NCBI RefSeq assembly: GCF_024168485.1
Contig: NZ_JALJVY010000002.1
Location: 1-64,000 of the forward strand
Reading direction: 5' to 3'
From: Sphingobium sp. OAS761
GTDB lineage: Bacteria > Pseudomonadota > Alphaproteobacteria > Sphingomonadales > Sphingomonadaceae
Length of the DNA stretch: 64,000 nt
Shown: positions 1-9,091 of the stretch, one piece after another
Numbering within the stretch: the first letter of the stretch is position 1
How the letters are laid out: every line of letters begins with the position of its first letter
Translations under genes and position numbers: made by a program
The notes under the pieces: generated by a model
Database searches by the model: none
What the model was told of the DNA's origin: nothing
The model's input: the letters and a program-made list of their open reading frames with translations, nothing else

Positions 1-1931
1 CTGAAATCGGTGATGACGTGCGCCCCGCCGAAGCTGCCATAGCCATAGCCGCCGTCGCCGATCCGGAATATGTCCGCACCCGTCCCGCCGGTCGCCGTGT
101 CACGGCTGTTGACCCCCTGGCCCAGGCCGACGACATCGTCGCCCGCGCCGCCGTTCAGCGTGTTGATGCCATAGCCGCCGTTCAGCACATCATTGCCGTC
201 GCCGCCATTGATCGTGTCGTCGCCATAGCCGCCATTGACCGTGTCGTTACCGGCATCGCCGCTCAACACGTCATTGTCGTCGCCGCCGTCGACATGGTCG
301 TCGCCCGCGCCCGCGTTGATGATGTCCGCGCCGCTGCTGCCATAGAGATTGTCGATGGCCGAACTGCCGGTCAGCTGGTCCGCTCCCGACCCGCCGTCCA
401 TCCAGCTGCCCGCCGTCCCGGCGGTCATGATGTCGTCGCCATCCTCGCCCAGCATATAGTCGCTGCCCGCGCCGCCGACCATCATGTCGTTCCCCGCGCC
501 GCCCCACATGCTGTCATTGCCGGCATCGCCATACATGCTGTCGTTGCCCGCATCGCCGTACAGCGTGTCATTGTCGTTGCCGCCGCGCACAACATCGTCG
601 CCTTCGCCGCCGTACAGCGTGTCGTTGCCGTTGCCGCCGCGCATCGTGTCGCTGCCGCCCAGGCCATAGGCGACGATATTGCCCGCGGTCGCCGCCAGCG
701 TATCATTGCCCACCGTACCGCGCCAAACCGGGAAAGTGTCGGTGAAATCATCCTGCGTCAGCGACGAAATGCCGTTGATGTAGGTATAGATATCCAGTTC
801 CGAAAACTGGCCGTTGTCATCGACGTCGACCCACAGTTCGACCCGGTTGTTGGTCGCGTCATGCTTCCAGACCACATCGGCGAAGCCGTCGCCCACCAGT
901 TCGGCGGGCAATTGCACGCCCGACGCATCGCCGGTGATGACGAAGGTAAAGTCGATCGGCGCGGCGTTGAACACGATGCCGCGACCATAGGCGTAGGATG
1001 GCAGGTCGATCTTGTCGCCGCCGGCCACGCCCGCACCCTCGAAATCCATGATGACGTCGATCGTGGAGGGCGAACTGTCGGATCGCGGGGTATTATAGGT
1101 AAAGGCAAAGATGTCGTTGCCCGCGCCGCCGGTCAGCGTGTCGCCGTCCAGCCCGCCGATGATGATATCATTGCCCGCGCCACCGTTCAGAATGTCCTGT
1201 CCCGCACCGCCCGAAATCGAGTCCGCGCCGCTGCCGCCGGTGATGATGTCGTTGCCCGCGCCCCCGCTGACGATCATGGCGTTGGTGGCGGCCGCGCCGT
1301 TCAGGTAGAGGAGATCGGTCTGGAGCTGGCTGCCGGCATCGATCCAGGTCACGTTCGTCGCGGCGTTCAGCGTCAGCTTCACCTGGCCGTTGCCGATGGC
1401 GAAGCGCTCGACATTGCGCACGGTATCGGCATCGAACACAACATAGCTGGCGTAGTTGCCATATATGGACAGGATGTCGATCGCCCCGTCGGCGGCGCTG
1501 CCGTCGATCCGGTCGGCAGTGTTGAGCGATGCGCCCACGGTAATGTAATCCGCGCCCGCGCCGCCTGTGACGGTATCGTTGCCGGTTCCGGTGACGATTT
1601 CGTCATCGCCGTTGCCGCCGTTCAATATGTCGTTGCCGGCCCCGCCGTCGATCAGGTCGTTGCCGTCCTCACCACTGATGGTGTCGGCGCCATCGTCGCC
1701 ATAGATCGTATCGTCGCCGACGCCGCCGTAGAGGATGTCGTTGCCGAAACCCCCGCTGATCCAGTCATTGCCATCGTCGCCGTGGATGGTGTCATTGCCG
1801 TCCTCGCCGTACAGGCTGTCGTCGCCCAGGCCGCCTGAGATGCTATCATCGCCGCCACCGCCATAGATCTGATCGGGATCGTCCGTCCCGTTCAGGATGT
1901 TAGCGGTTCCGTCTCCTATGATATTCGCCAT
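1..1931 (-). CDS. RTX-type calcium-binding repeat exoprotein, C-terminus beyond window
   Basis: This is an open frame running off the left edge, with 643 complete codons visible from ATG at 1931. It starts MANIIGDGTANILNGTDD and then carries many glycine/aspartate nonapeptide repeats (GGxGxDxxx), in three blocks at about 1560-1890, 1105-1290 and 80-720. Non-repeat segments of beta-rich sequence separate the blocks. Repeats of this kind bind Ca2+ and fold as parallel beta-rolls in proteins exported by type I secretion; the secretion signal would be at the missing C-terminus. The start immediately precedes the first repeat-like segment, so there is no N-terminal signal peptide, as expected for type I export. 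No enzymatic domain is visible in the part present. The last visible residues, HVITDF, are typical of RTX proteins. A surface or adhesin-like role is an inference. Confidence 0.88.
   Translation of the reverse strand, partial: MANIIGDGTANILNGTDDPDQIYGGGGDDSISGGLGDDSLYGEDGNDTIHGDDGNDWISGGFGNDILYGGVGDDTIYGDDGADTISGEDGNDLIDGGAGNDILNGGNGDDEIVTGTGNDTVTGGAGADYITVGASLNTADRIDGSAADGAIDILSIYGNYASYVVFDADTVRNVERFAIGNGQVKLTLNAATNVTWIDAGSQLQTDLLYLNGAAATNAMIVSGGAGNDIITGGSGADSISGGAGQDILNGGAGNDIIIGGLDGDTLTGGAGNDIFAFTYNTPRSDSSPSTIDVIMDFEGAGVAGGDKIDLPSYAYGRGIVFNAAPIDFTFVITGDASGVQLPAELVGDGFADVVWKHDATNNRVELWVDVDDNGQFSELDIYTYINGISSLTQDDFTDTFPVWRGTVGNDTLAATAGNIVAYGLGGSDTMRGGNGNDTLYGGEGDDVVRGGNDNDTLYGDAGNDSMYGDAGNDSMWGGAGNDMMVGGAGSDYMLGEDGDDIMTAGTAGSWMDGGSGADQLTGSSAIDNLYGSSGADIINAGAGDDHVDGGDDNDVLSGDAGNDTVNGGYGDDTINGGDGNDVLNGGYGINTLNGGAGDDVVGLGQGVNSRDTATGGTGADIFRIGDGGYGYGSFGGAHVITDF
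80..1890 (-). repeat. RTX nonapeptide repeat region in three blocks
   Basis: At DNA level the gene is a mosaic of short, imperfect 27-base repeats, each encoding a GGxGxDxxx unit. The blocks lie near 80-720, 1105-1290 and 1560-1890. The repetition also produces a long spurious open frame on the opposite strand. Such tracts are prone to slippage and recombination. Confidence 0.8.
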
Positions 1932-2149
1932 CACGATCCTCCCCGCGCGCGGCACATCATGCCGCTGCGCAAACCGGCCAGCCTGCGACCAGCGCTAGCC
2001 ATAGTCAGCGCCGGGGCAGAATCCATGCCGCGTTCTAGGTATGGATCCGCGATGGCCGGGAAAAATATCGGGCGCCAAATCAAGGGCTGCCCAATGGTCA
2101 TCGCACCATCTGTCGCCTATGGCGGTCCCTCATCATGCAAGGATGCCCC

Positions 2150-2374
2150 ATGCCGCTACCGCACGCCCGCTATATCGTCCTGCACCATGACGGGGCCTGG
2201 AAAATCAACCTGAACAATAAATATTACGGCCCCTTCGACACGCAGGCCGCTGCGGTGGACAGCGCCACGGACACCGCGCGCGAGGCAAGCAGGGCCGGCC
2301 ATCCCGCGTCTGTCCTGCTGATGCGGGGAACGCAGTTCGACACGCTGTGGAGCAGCGTCGACGAAGCAGGCTAA
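2150..2374 (+). CDS. small DUF2188-like protein
   Basis: A 74-residue soluble protein. ATG 2150 is preferred over an in-frame ATG at 2135 because an AAGG ribosome-binding site lies about 7 bases before 2150. The sequence (YIVLHHDGAWKINLNNKYYG, then an Ala-rich helix and a beta strand ending in TLWSS) has the layout of the DUF2188 family: a beta hairpin with conserved W and G, an Ala-rich helix with AREAS, and a C-terminal strand. The function of that family is unknown. The gene stands alone between the RTX gene and the response regulator, on the opposite strand from the RTX gene. Confidence 0.6.
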   Translation: MPLPHARYIVLHHDGAWKINLNNKYYGPFDTQAAAVDSATDTAREASRAGHPASVLLMRGTQFDTLWSSVDEAG

Positions 2375-2457
2375 AAAAGTCGACGACTTTCCCGGACAGC
2401 CCGGGAACAAAATCGCACGATAAACATTCCTACAGTCCGAATTGGCGGGTCGAGGGA

Positions 2458-2892
2458 ATGAGCAAGAAGATTCTGATCGTCGAGGACGAAATTTTCGTCG
2501 CGTTGGAAATCGAACAGATTGTTGAAGATGCCGGTTTCGCGGTGGGCGCCATTGCCGCGGACCGCGAAGCCGCCCTTGCCTGCGCGGAAGATTGCGACAT
2601 AGCGCTGGTCGATCTCAACCTGCGGGACGGACCGACAGGCCCCATGATCGGCATGGAACTGGCGGGCAACCATGGTATCCGCGTGATTTACGTGACGGCC
2701 AACCCCGCCCAGATCGGCGAGGCATCGGTGGCGGCGCTGGGTTTCATCACCAAACCATTCCGTGCCCACAGCATCGCTGCCGCGCTGCATCTTGCCGCCG
2801 CCGACGAACCCGAAGTCCAAGCCGCGAACATAAGCGGTTTTACGCCTTTTTCTCCACGCGACTCATGGAGCGGGATGGAATCCAGAGGCTGA
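2458..2892 (+). CDS. single-domain response regulator
   Basis: A 144-residue receiver domain with no output domain. The acidic pair E9-D10 (IVEDE), phospho-acceptor D52 (ALVDLNL), T80 and K99 (ITKPF) are all present, so it should be phosphorylatable. ATG 2458 follows a CGAGGG ribosome-binding site; an open frame continues upstream to 2347 but lacks receiver homology. The 3' end overlaps the 3' end of the convergent HWE kinase by 53 bases. Stand-alone receivers of this kind are commonly partners of HWE/HisKA_2 kinases in alphaproteobacteria, so the adjacent kinase is the likely partner (inference). The C-terminal 30 residues after the receiver are not conserved in appearance. Confidence 0.85.
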   Translation: MSKKILIVEDEIFVALEIEQIVEDAGFAVGAIAADREAALACAEDCDIALVDLNLRDGPTGPMIGMELAGNHGIRVIYVTANPAQIGEASVAALGFITKPFRAHSIAAALHLAAADEPEVQAANISGFTPFSPRDSWSGMESRG

Positions 2893-4366
2893 CGCAAAGT
2901 CCGCTCGTCTGCCACTCCCTGATCATCCGGCCGCCCAATTGCCGTTCCACGCTCAGCGCCATCAGCCGGCTGCCGAACCCTTCCGTCCGGTCCGATGGCA
3001 CGGCGGGCCCGCCCTCTTCCCGCCAGTCGATCCGCACATCCGGTCCATCGCTGCTGACATCCAGCGTGACCACGCCGTTCGGAGTCGACAGGGCGCCATA
3101 TTTGGCGGCGTTGGTTGCCAGTTCGTGAAAGATAAGCGCCAGCGGCGTCGCCGACCGGTCATCGATCTGCACGTCGGCTCCCACCAGGTTGATCCGACGA
3201 TGCTCCGGTCCGCCATATGGCGCGAAAATCTGTTCCAGCAATCCCCGCAACATGCCAATGCCGCCACCCGCGCGCGGCGCGGATTCCGCGCTGTGCGGCC
3301 GCACGAAGTCGTGGGCACGCCCCAATGCCAGGATGCGATCCCGCAGATCGTCCGCCCCATCACGCATTTCCGGTCTTTGGCGGGCGGACAGGGCAACTAG
3401 TCCGCCGATCACGGAAAAGATGTTCTTTATGCGATGCGACAGTTCATGCGCGATCATTTCGCGCTCTTCCATCATCAGCCGCTGTTCGTGAATGTCGGTG
3501 CATGTGCCGATCCACCGGACGATGACGCCGTGGGAATCCCGGATCGGCAACGCCCGGCCGAGCGTCCAGCGATAGTCGCCGCTACGATGCCGCAGGCGAT
3601 ATTCGATTTCATAGGGCTCGCCGGTCGCCAGACTGTGCCGCCAGCGTTCCCACGCCAGCGGCTGGTCATCCGGGTGGAACATGCCGTTCCACGCTTCGCC
3701 ATCGGTGGATCCCACGGGCACGCCGGTGAATTCGTACCACCGGGCATTATAATAGTCGTGATAGCCATCGGCCAGCGTCGACCAGACCATCTGCGGCATG
3801 GTGTCCGCCAGGGTGCGGAACAATCGCTCGCTGTCGGCCACGGCCGCGGCTTCCATCCGCTGCCGGGCGAGCACGTCGCGATTGCGCCGGCGCGCCTCCA
3901 GTTCGATCATCACCTGCCGCGCCATCAGGGTCAGCCCCTGCCGCTGGACCGGCGTCAGCGCGTCGCGGGGCTTCGTGTCGATGACGCAGAGCGCGCCCAG
4001 CGGGCCGCTTTCCGCGCTCGACAACGGCGCGCCCGCGTAAAAACGGATGAAGGGCGCGTCCGTGACCAGCCGGTTGTCGGAGAAACGCGGGTCGCGGCTG
4101 GCGTCCGGCACCAGGAAAATCTCGTCACCCAGCATCGCCTGCGCGCAAAAGGACACGTCGCGCGGCGTTTCTTCGGCATCCAGGCCGGTGCGCGCCAGAA
4201 ACCGCTGACGCACATCCTCGACGATGCTCACCAGTGCGATCGGCGCCTCGCAAAGGGCGGCCGCGAAGGCGCAAATCTCGTCCAGAGTGCGAAACCCGCC
4301 GGAATCAAGATCATACAGCGCCAGCAGCGCGGTCCGGTCCGTTTCCAGTCCGCGGCCGTCAGCCAT
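2840..4366 (-). CDS. HWE-family sensor histidine kinase (GAF-PAS-HWE)
   Basis: A 508-residue cytosolic kinase with no membrane segment. Order: GAF domain (about residues 10-150), PAS/PAC domain (about 185-295, [16 protein letters not shown]), then an HWE transmitter. The phospho-acceptor motif is HELSHRIKN at about 307, the N-box is [14 protein letters not shown] at about 414-427, and the WREEGG motif at about 448 supplies the W-x-E that names the family. I chose ATG 4366 ([10 protein letters not shown]) because it overlaps the murA stop as ATGGCTGA, implying translational coupling; a longer frame from 4423 lies wholly inside murA. The ligand is unknown. The partner is probably the convergent single-domain response regulator. 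Confidence 0.88.
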   Translation of the reverse strand: MADGRGLETDRTALLALYDLDSGGFRTLDEICAFAAALCEAPIALVSIVEDVRQRFLARTGLDAEETPRDVSFCAQAMLGDEIFLVPDASRDPRFSDNRLVTDAPFIRFYAGAPLSSAESGPLGALCVIDTKPRDALTPVQRQGLTLMARQVMIELEARRRNRDVLARQRMEAAAVADSERLFRTLADTMPQMVWSTLADGYHDYYNARWYEFTGVPVGSTDGEAWNGMFHPDDQPLAWERWRHSLATGEPYEIEYRLRHRSGDYRWTLGRALPIRDSHGVIVRWIGTCTDIHEQRLMMEEREMIAHELSHRIKNIFSVIGGLVALSARQRPEMRDGADDLRDRILALGRAHDFVRPHSAESAPRAGGGIGMLRGLLEQIFAPYGGPEHRRINLVGADVQIDDRSATPLALIFHELATNAAKYGALSTPNGVVTLDVSSDGPDVRIDWREEGGPAVPSDRTEGFGSRLMALSVERQLGGRMIREWQTSGLCVSLWIPSRSMSRVEKKA

Positions 4367-5642
4367 CGCTGACCCGTTCGATGTCGGCGCCGACCGCAGA
4401 CAGTTTTTCCTCAAGCCGCTCATAGCCGCGATCGAGATGGTAAACGCGATTGACCTGCGTTTCGCCTTCCGCCGCCAGCCCGGCCAGGATCAGGCTCATG
4501 GAAGCGCGCAGGTCGGTCGCCATCACCGGAGCACCGACGAGCCGGCTCACCCCGCGAACGACCGCAGTCCTGCCGTTGACGGCAATATCGGCACCCATGC
4601 GCGCCAGTTCGGGCACATGCATGTAGCGATTCTCGAAGATGGTTTCGGTTAGCACCGACGCCCCGTCGGCCAGCGTCAGCATCGCCATGAACTGCGCCTG
4701 CATGTCGGTGGGGAAGGCGGGAAAGGGCGCGGTCGACAGTGTCAGCGGCTTCAGCCGGCCGTCCGACACGACCCGGATACCGCCCCTGTACGCGTCGACC
4801 TGTACCCCGCAGTCCCGCAGCGCAGCCAGTATCGCATGCATGTCGTCTGCGCTGGCACCGACCAGGTCCAGAGATCCGCCGGTGATCGCTGCCGCACAGG
4901 CATAGCTGCCGGCCTCGATCCGATCGGGCATGACGCTGTAGGTCGCGCCGTGCAGTCGGTCGCGCCCGTGAATTACCAGCTTGTCGCTGCCAATGCCTTC
5001 GATGTCCGCGCCCATGGCGACCAGCAGGTTGCAAAGGTCGACGATTTCCGGTTCGCGTGCGGCATTTTCCAGCGTGCAGGTGCCTTTGGCGAGCACGGCT
5101 GCCATCACCGCATTCTCGGTCGCGCCGACCGACACTACAGGGAAAGTATAGACGCCGCCCGGCAGGCCGCCGTCGGGCGCGCTGGCACGGACATAGCCCG
5201 CCGTAAGTTCGATCTTCGCCCCGAGCGCTTCCAGCGCCTTGAGATGCAGGTCGATCGGACGGTTGCCGATCGCACAGCCGCCGGGCAGCGATACGCGCGC
5301 TTCCCCCGCCCGCGCGAGCAACGGACCCAGTACGAGGATGGAGGCGCGCATCTTGCGAACGATGTCATAGGGTGCCTCGGTCGAGGTGACGCGCCCGGCC
5401 CGCAAGGTCATGACGCGACCGAAATCCTCGGGCCGCGCGCCTTCGATCATGGTGGACACGCCCAGCTGGTTGAGCAGATGCCCGAAACTGTCGACATCGG
5501 CCAGTCGCGGCAGGTTGCGCAGCGTCACCGGCTCGTCCGTGAGCAGCGCGCACGGAAGCAGCGTCAACGCCGCATTTTTCGCGCCGGAAATAGTTAGGCG
5601 GCCGTTCAGCACTTTGCCGCCGCGGATATGAATGCGGTCCAT
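4359..5642 (-). CDS. murA: UDP-N-acetylglucosamine 1-carboxyvinyltransferase MurA
   Basis: A 427-residue enzyme of the expected family length. It transfers enolpyruvate from PEP to UDP-GlcNAc, the first committed step of peptidoglycan synthesis, in the cytoplasm. The substrate-binding K22-N23 ([12 protein letters not shown]) and the catalytic Cys at residue 123 ([15 protein letters not shown], the fosfomycin target) are present, and the C-terminus ends in the usual [19 protein letters not shown] region. The downstream HWE kinase start overlaps its last codons by 8 bases. The upstream region is shared with the divergent CRP-family gene. Confidence 0.97.
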   Translation of the reverse strand: MDRIHIRGGKVLNGRLTISGAKNAALTLLPCALLTDEPVTLRNLPRLADVDSFGHLLNQLGVSTMIEGARPEDFGRVMTLRAGRVTSTEAPYDIVRKMRASILVLGPLLARAGEARVSLPGGCAIGNRPIDLHLKALEALGAKIELTAGYVRASAPDGGLPGGVYTFPVVSVGATENAVMAAVLAKGTCTLENAAREPEIVDLCNLLVAMGADIEGIGSDKLVIHGRDRLHGATYSVMPDRIEAGSYACAAAITGGSLDLVGASADDMHAILAALRDCGVQVDAYRGGIRVVSDGRLKPLTLSTAPFPAFPTDMQAQFMAMLTLADGASVLTETIFENRYMHVPELARMGADIAVNGRTAVVRGVSRLVGAPVMATDLRASMSLILAGLAAEGETQVNRVYHLDRGYERLEEKLSAVGADIERVSDG

Positions 5643-5835
5643 TGCTCAGGGTTCATAGCGCTTCCGGCGGGCGACGCAAGGCGCTCAATTCGGTCCGTTC
5701 GGGCAGGTCGAAAACAATATTATCCGCCCTCTGCGGAGATTGATCGAGTTTAGTGCGATTCCTGAAAATGCAGCCAAAAGGCGCTTGGGGCGTTTTGCCA
5801 TCGTAACGACAACCATAGACAAGAAGGTTTTATTG

Positions 5836-6567
5836 GTGGCGACAAGCTGTTTCGCGGAAAGGTTGAGCCGGCATGTGCCGTTATCCGACGCGGAAAAGAC
5901 CGCTCTGGCCAGGCTTGAGGAGAACCCCCGCAAGATCAAGCGCGGGGCGATGATCCAGCGTGTCAATGATACGGTGACCGAATTGTTCGTGCTGCGCGAA
6001 GGCCGCGTCATGAGCTTCGTCATCCTGCCCGACGGCAGCCGCCAGATATTGCGGGTTTACTTCCCCGGCGACTTCATCGGATCGGCCAGCACCATCTACA
6101 ATCGTTCGCCGGAATCGCTGGTGGCGCTGTCGGACGCGGTGGTGTGCCCGTTCGACAAACACGCCTTGCGCCGCCTGCTTGAGGAATATCCGCGCGTCGC
6201 GGCCCTGCTGTTCCTGATGTCCAACGCGGAACGGGTGTCGATGACCGACCGGCTGGCCTCGCTGGGCCGCACCTCGGCCAAAGCCCGGGTGGCCGCGTTC
6301 CTGCTCGACATGTTCGATCGCCTGCGGGTCACGGACGAGAATATCACCGACAGTTTCGACCTGAGGCTGACGCAGGAGGAGATCGGCGATTCCATCGGGC
6401 TGACATCGGTCCATGTGAACCGCATGATCCGGCAGATGGAGCAGGAAGGGCTGATCAGTCGGTCGAACGGGCGCATCACCCTGCTCGACCTGCGCCGGCT
6501 GGAGGACATCGGCCACTATACCAACCGGCACAAGGACATTGACCTTGAGTGGTTGCCGGTCGGCTGA
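5836..6567 (+). CDS. Crp/Fnr-family transcriptional regulator
   Basis: About 243 residues: an N-terminal cyclic-nucleotide-binding-type beta-barrel (residues about 20-130, with FVLREGRVMSFVILPDGSRQ), a dimerisation helix, and a C-terminal winged helix (LTQEEIGDSIGLTSVHVNR). The start is uncertain. GTG 5836 has an AAGAAGG ribosome-binding site about 8 bases upstream and gives a normal family length; an ATG at 5740 would add 32 residues unlike the family. There is a single N-terminal Cys and no FNR-type Cys cluster, so an oxygen-sensing Fe-S role is unlikely. The recognition helix has SVHVNR where FNR has an E-x-x-S-R pattern. Target and ligand are unknown. Divergent from murA. Confidence 0.85.
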   Translation: MATSCFAERLSRHVPLSDAEKTALARLEENPRKIKRGAMIQRVNDTVTELFVLREGRVMSFVILPDGSRQILRVYFPGDFIGSASTIYNRSPESLVALSDAVVCPFDKHALRRLLEEYPRVAALLFLMSNAERVSMTDRLASLGRTSAKARVAAFLLDMFDRLRVTDENITDSFDLRLTQEEIGDSIGLTSVHVNRMIRQMEQEGLISRSNGRITLLDLRRLEDIGHYTNRHKDIDLEWLPVG

Positions 6568-6576
6568 CGGGTCCCG

Positions 6577-7143
6577 TCACGCCAGCAGTTCGACGTCCCA
6601 GTACAGCCAGTCGTGCCAGCTTTCATGCAGATAGCCCGGCGGAAAGGCGCGACCATGTTCCTGCAACTGCCAGCTCGTCGGCCGGATCGGCTGAACGTGC
6701 AGTTGCATGTGCGCTTCCTTCGGCGTCCGCCCGCCTTTCTTGAGGTTGCACGGAGAACAGGCGGTCGCGACATTCTCCCACGTCGTCCGTCCGCCCGCCC
6801 GGCGGGGAATGACATGGTCGAACGTCAGGTCGCTGGTGGACCCACAATATTGGCAGGCGAAACGGTCGCGCAGAAACAGGTTGAACCGGGTGAAGGCAGG
6901 ATGTTCCGACGGCTTCACATATTGTTTGAGCGCGATGACCGACGGGATCTTCATTTCGACGCTGGGACTGTGGACCTCCCGCTCGTAACTGGCGACGATA
7001 TCCACCCGCTCCAGAAAGACGGCCTTGATGGCGGTTTGCCAGGGCCACAGGCTCAGGGGATAATAGCTCAGGGGCGTATAGTCGGCATTCAGAACCAGCG
7101 CCGGACAATTTTCCGGATGCCGTATGATATCGGGATGGTACAT
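6577..7143 (-). CDS. HNH endonuclease family protein
   Basis: 188 residues. A zinc-finger-type HNH fold is visible: C97-x2-C100 (CQYCG), the D109-H110 dyad (LTFDHVIPR), N124 (TWENV), and C129-x2-C132 (CSPC), with GGxTTWEN between them. Proteins of this layout, starting near ALVLNADYTPLSYYPLS, are widespread stand-alone HNH proteins in bacteria. They are probably nucleases acting on DNA, but no physiological role is established. There is no neighbouring methyltransferase or integrase to suggest restriction or mobility. It converges on the CRP-family gene with 9 bases between the stops. Confidence 0.9.
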   Translation of the reverse strand: MYHPDIIRHPENCPALVLNADYTPLSYYPLSLWPWQTAIKAVFLERVDIVASYEREVHSPSVEMKIPSVIALKQYVKPSEHPAFTRFNLFLRDRFACQYCGSTSDLTFDHVIPRRAGGRTTWENVATACSPCNLKKGGRTPKEAHMQLHVQPIRPTSWQLQEHGRAFPPGYLHESWHDWLYWDVELLA

Positions 7144-7237
7144 GGAATATCTCTACCCCCTTGCCGACGCCGCTGATCCACCAGCAACGTGACAAGCGCA
7201 TGACAGCATTAACCTTTATCCCTCGTCAAGACCCTGT

Positions 7238-8143
7238 ATGACTCGATCCGCCGCACCCCATTATATGGTGACCCGCTTCGCGCCCAGCCCTACCGGCCGC
7301 CTGCATGTCGGCCATGGGTGGTCCGCGCTGATGGCGATGGACATGGCCCGCCGGACAGGCGGCACGTTCCGCCTGCGGATCGAGGACATCGACGGCACCC
7401 GCAGCCGACCGGACCATGTGGCGGCGATCACGGAGGATCTGCGCTGGTTGGGAATTGACTGGGACGGCGCCATCGTCTTCCAGTCGCATCGGCTGGCGCT
7501 CTATGATGCCGCGCTGGACCGGCTGCGCGCGATGGGGCTGCTCTATCCCTGTTTCTGCACCCGCGCAGACATCGCCGCGAGCGCAAGCGCACCGCACGGA
7601 CCGGAAGGCCCGGTCTATCCCGGCACCTGCCGTGTCCTGCCGCCGGTCGACCGGGCCGCCCGGATGGCGCGGGGCGATGCCCATGCCTGGCGCCTCGACG
7701 TGGCGCGGGCGGCCGCGCTTGCGGGAAGGCTCGACTGGACCGAACGCCCCTTCCCGCCGGACGATAGCGCGCCGACACGGGCGGTCGCTGCCGATGCGCT
7801 GCGCCACGGCGACGTGGTGCTGGCGCGCAAGGACGCGCCGGCCAGCTATCATCTGTCCTGCACGCTCGACGATGCCGCGATGGGCATCACCCACGTCCTT
7901 CGCGGCGACGACCTGCGCGATGCGACGGGCATCCACCGGCTGATCCAGGCGTTGCTGGACCTTCCCGCCCCCGTCTATGTCCACCATCCCCTGCTGGTCG
8001 ACGCGACCGGCCGCCGCCTCGCCAAGCGCAACGGGTCGATCGCGCTGGCGGACCTGCGGGCCCAGGGCGCGGACCCGGCCGCACTGGCCGCCGACCTTCG
8101 GCAGGGACGCTTTCCGGTTGGAATCACCGCCGGAAGGGCCTAG
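7238..8143 (+). CDS. gluQRS: glutamyl-Q tRNA(Asp) synthetase
   Basis: 301 residues, the short form of glutamyl-tRNA synthetase that lacks the anticodon-binding domain. It attaches glutamate to queuosine at position 34 of tRNA(Asp). Visible features: the HIGH-type motif H23-V-G-H (SPTGRLHVGHG), the zinc ligands C105, C107, Y127 and C131 (CFC and VYPGTC), and a degenerate KMSKS motif RRLAKRNGS near the C-terminus. The length and the missing C-terminal domain separate it from GltX. It is the first gene of a compact plus-strand run with the HIG1 and adenosyltransferase genes. Confidence 0.93.
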   Translation: MTRSAAPHYMVTRFAPSPTGRLHVGHGWSALMAMDMARRTGGTFRLRIEDIDGTRSRPDHVAAITEDLRWLGIDWDGAIVFQSHRLALYDAALDRLRAMGLLYPCFCTRADIAASASAPHGPEGPVYPGTCRVLPPVDRAARMARGDAHAWRLDVARAAALAGRLDWTERPFPPDDSAPTRAVAADALRHGDVVLARKDAPASYHLSCTLDDAAMGITHVLRGDDLRDATGIHRLIQALLDLPAPVYVHHPLLVDATGRRLAKRNGSIALADLRAQGADPAALAADLRQGRFPVGITAGRA

Positions 8144-8152
8144 GACCGGCAT

Positions 8153-8389
8153 ATGACCGTTTTTCTCGTCATCGCCCTCGTCCTCGCCATGGCCGCGACC
8201 CTGTTCGCGCTGATCCGGGGCATCGTCGCCTTCCTCCAGACCACCAAGGAAGACCTGAACGCGCCGGAGGGCAGCGGTCCCAGCCCCGCCCGGCTGAAGC
8301 AGAACAAGATGATGATGAACCGTATCCTGTTCCAGGCTGCGGCGGTCATCATCGTCGCCCTGCTGCTGCTGATGAAGGGCAATGGCTAG
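8153..8389 (+). CDS. HIG1-domain twin-transmembrane protein
   Basis: 78 residues: a transmembrane helix at about 3-27, a short polar loop (TTKEDLNAPEGSGPS), an RLKQNKMMMNRILFQ amphipathic segment, and a second helix at about 58-74. This is the layout of the HIG1 (hypoxia-induced) family, whose members associate with respiratory complexes in mitochondria and some bacteria. It sits 9 bases after gluQRS and 6 bases before the adenosyltransferase, so it is probably co-transcribed. The bacterial role is unknown. Confidence 0.78.
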   Translation: MTVFLVIALVLAMAATLFALIRGIVAFLQTTKEDLNAPEGSGPSPARLKQNKMMMNRILFQAAAVIIVALLLLMKGNG

Positions 8390-8395
8390 GGCCGG

Positions 8396-8965
8396 ATGGT
8401 CAAGCTCAACAAGATCTATACGCGGACCGGCGACGACGGCACCACCGGACTCGTCGATGGCTCGCGCCTGCCCAAACATGCCCCGCGCATGCAGGCGGTC
8501 GGTGATGTGGATGAGGCCAACAGCGCCATCGGCCTGGCCATCGTGGCGATGGGCGAGCGGCCGGAGACGGGCTGGCTGACCGTGATCCAGAACGACCTGT
8601 TCGACCTTGGCGCCGACCTTGCCACCCCCGTTCCGGACGGTGCCGACGAACCCTGGGCATTGCGCATCACCGCCGGTCAGGTACGCCGTCTGGAAGACCA
8701 GATCGATGCGCTCAACGCCGATCTCGCGCCGCTGGACAGCTTTATCCTGCCCGGCGGCTCGCCTGCCGCCGCCGCCGTGCATCTGGCCCGCGCGGTCACG
8801 CGCAGGGCCGAACGCAGCGCGACGGCGGCCGCGGCCGACGTGACGCTCAATGCCCCGGCCCTCGCCTATCTCAACCGCCTTTCCGATCTGCTGTTCGTGC
8901 TGGCGCGCCGGTTGAACGACAATGGCGCGGCCGACGTCAAATGGGTTCCCGGCGCGTCGCGCTGA
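8396..8965 (+). CDS. PduO-type cob(I)alamin adenosyltransferase
   Basis: 189 residues. It transfers the 5'-deoxyadenosyl group of ATP to cob(I)alamin, making coenzyme B12. The N-terminal ATP-binding motif KIYTRTGDDGTTGL is intact, as are the central DEANSAIG and the C-terminal RLSDLLFVLARRLN helix typical of PduO/MMAB enzymes. No cobalamin biosynthesis gene, methylmalonyl-CoA mutase or cobalamin riboswitch is adjacent, so it may serve corrinoid salvage for enzymes encoded elsewhere. The start codon follows the HIG1 stop by 6 bases. Confidence 0.95.
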   Translation: MVKLNKIYTRTGDDGTTGLVDGSRLPKHAPRMQAVGDVDEANSAIGLAIVAMGERPETGWLTVIQNDLFDLGADLATPVPDGADEPWALRITAGQVRRLEDQIDALNADLAPLDSFILPGGSPAAAAVHLARAVTRRAERSATAAAADVTLNAPALAYLNRLSDLLFVLARRLNDNGAADVKWVPGASR

Positions 8966-9091
8966 CCTTCCGCCATCCGTCCGACTCAGGCCAGGCACGG
9001 TCTGTCTCGCGACGCGGAATTAACCCTGTTTCTTCATATCGGATTTAGAGACGAGCCCGAATTTCCGCCCCGACTTCGCAAAGGGGCTCTC

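Noticed and set aside
18-1838. Very long plus-strand open frame (about 600 codons) of Ala/Val-rich repeats
   Set aside because: It is the exact antisense of the RTX repeat gene; the low-complexity AVxxIAAVDxVV pattern is the shadow of the GGxGxD repeats.
2391-2425. EcfG-type general stress promoter (GGAAC-N17-CGTT) before the response regulator
   Set aside because: GGAAC is present but the downstream half reads ATTCC, not CGTT.
8090-8400. Cobalamin riboswitch upstream of the adenosyltransferase
   Set aside because: Genes are packed within 6-10 bases here, leaving no space for a riboswitch, and no B12-box-like motif was seen.
7226-8998. Long minus-strand open frame antisense to gluQRS, HIG1 and the adenosyltransferase
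   Set aside because: It spans three well-identified plus-strand genes and has no recognisable domain; open only because of high GC.
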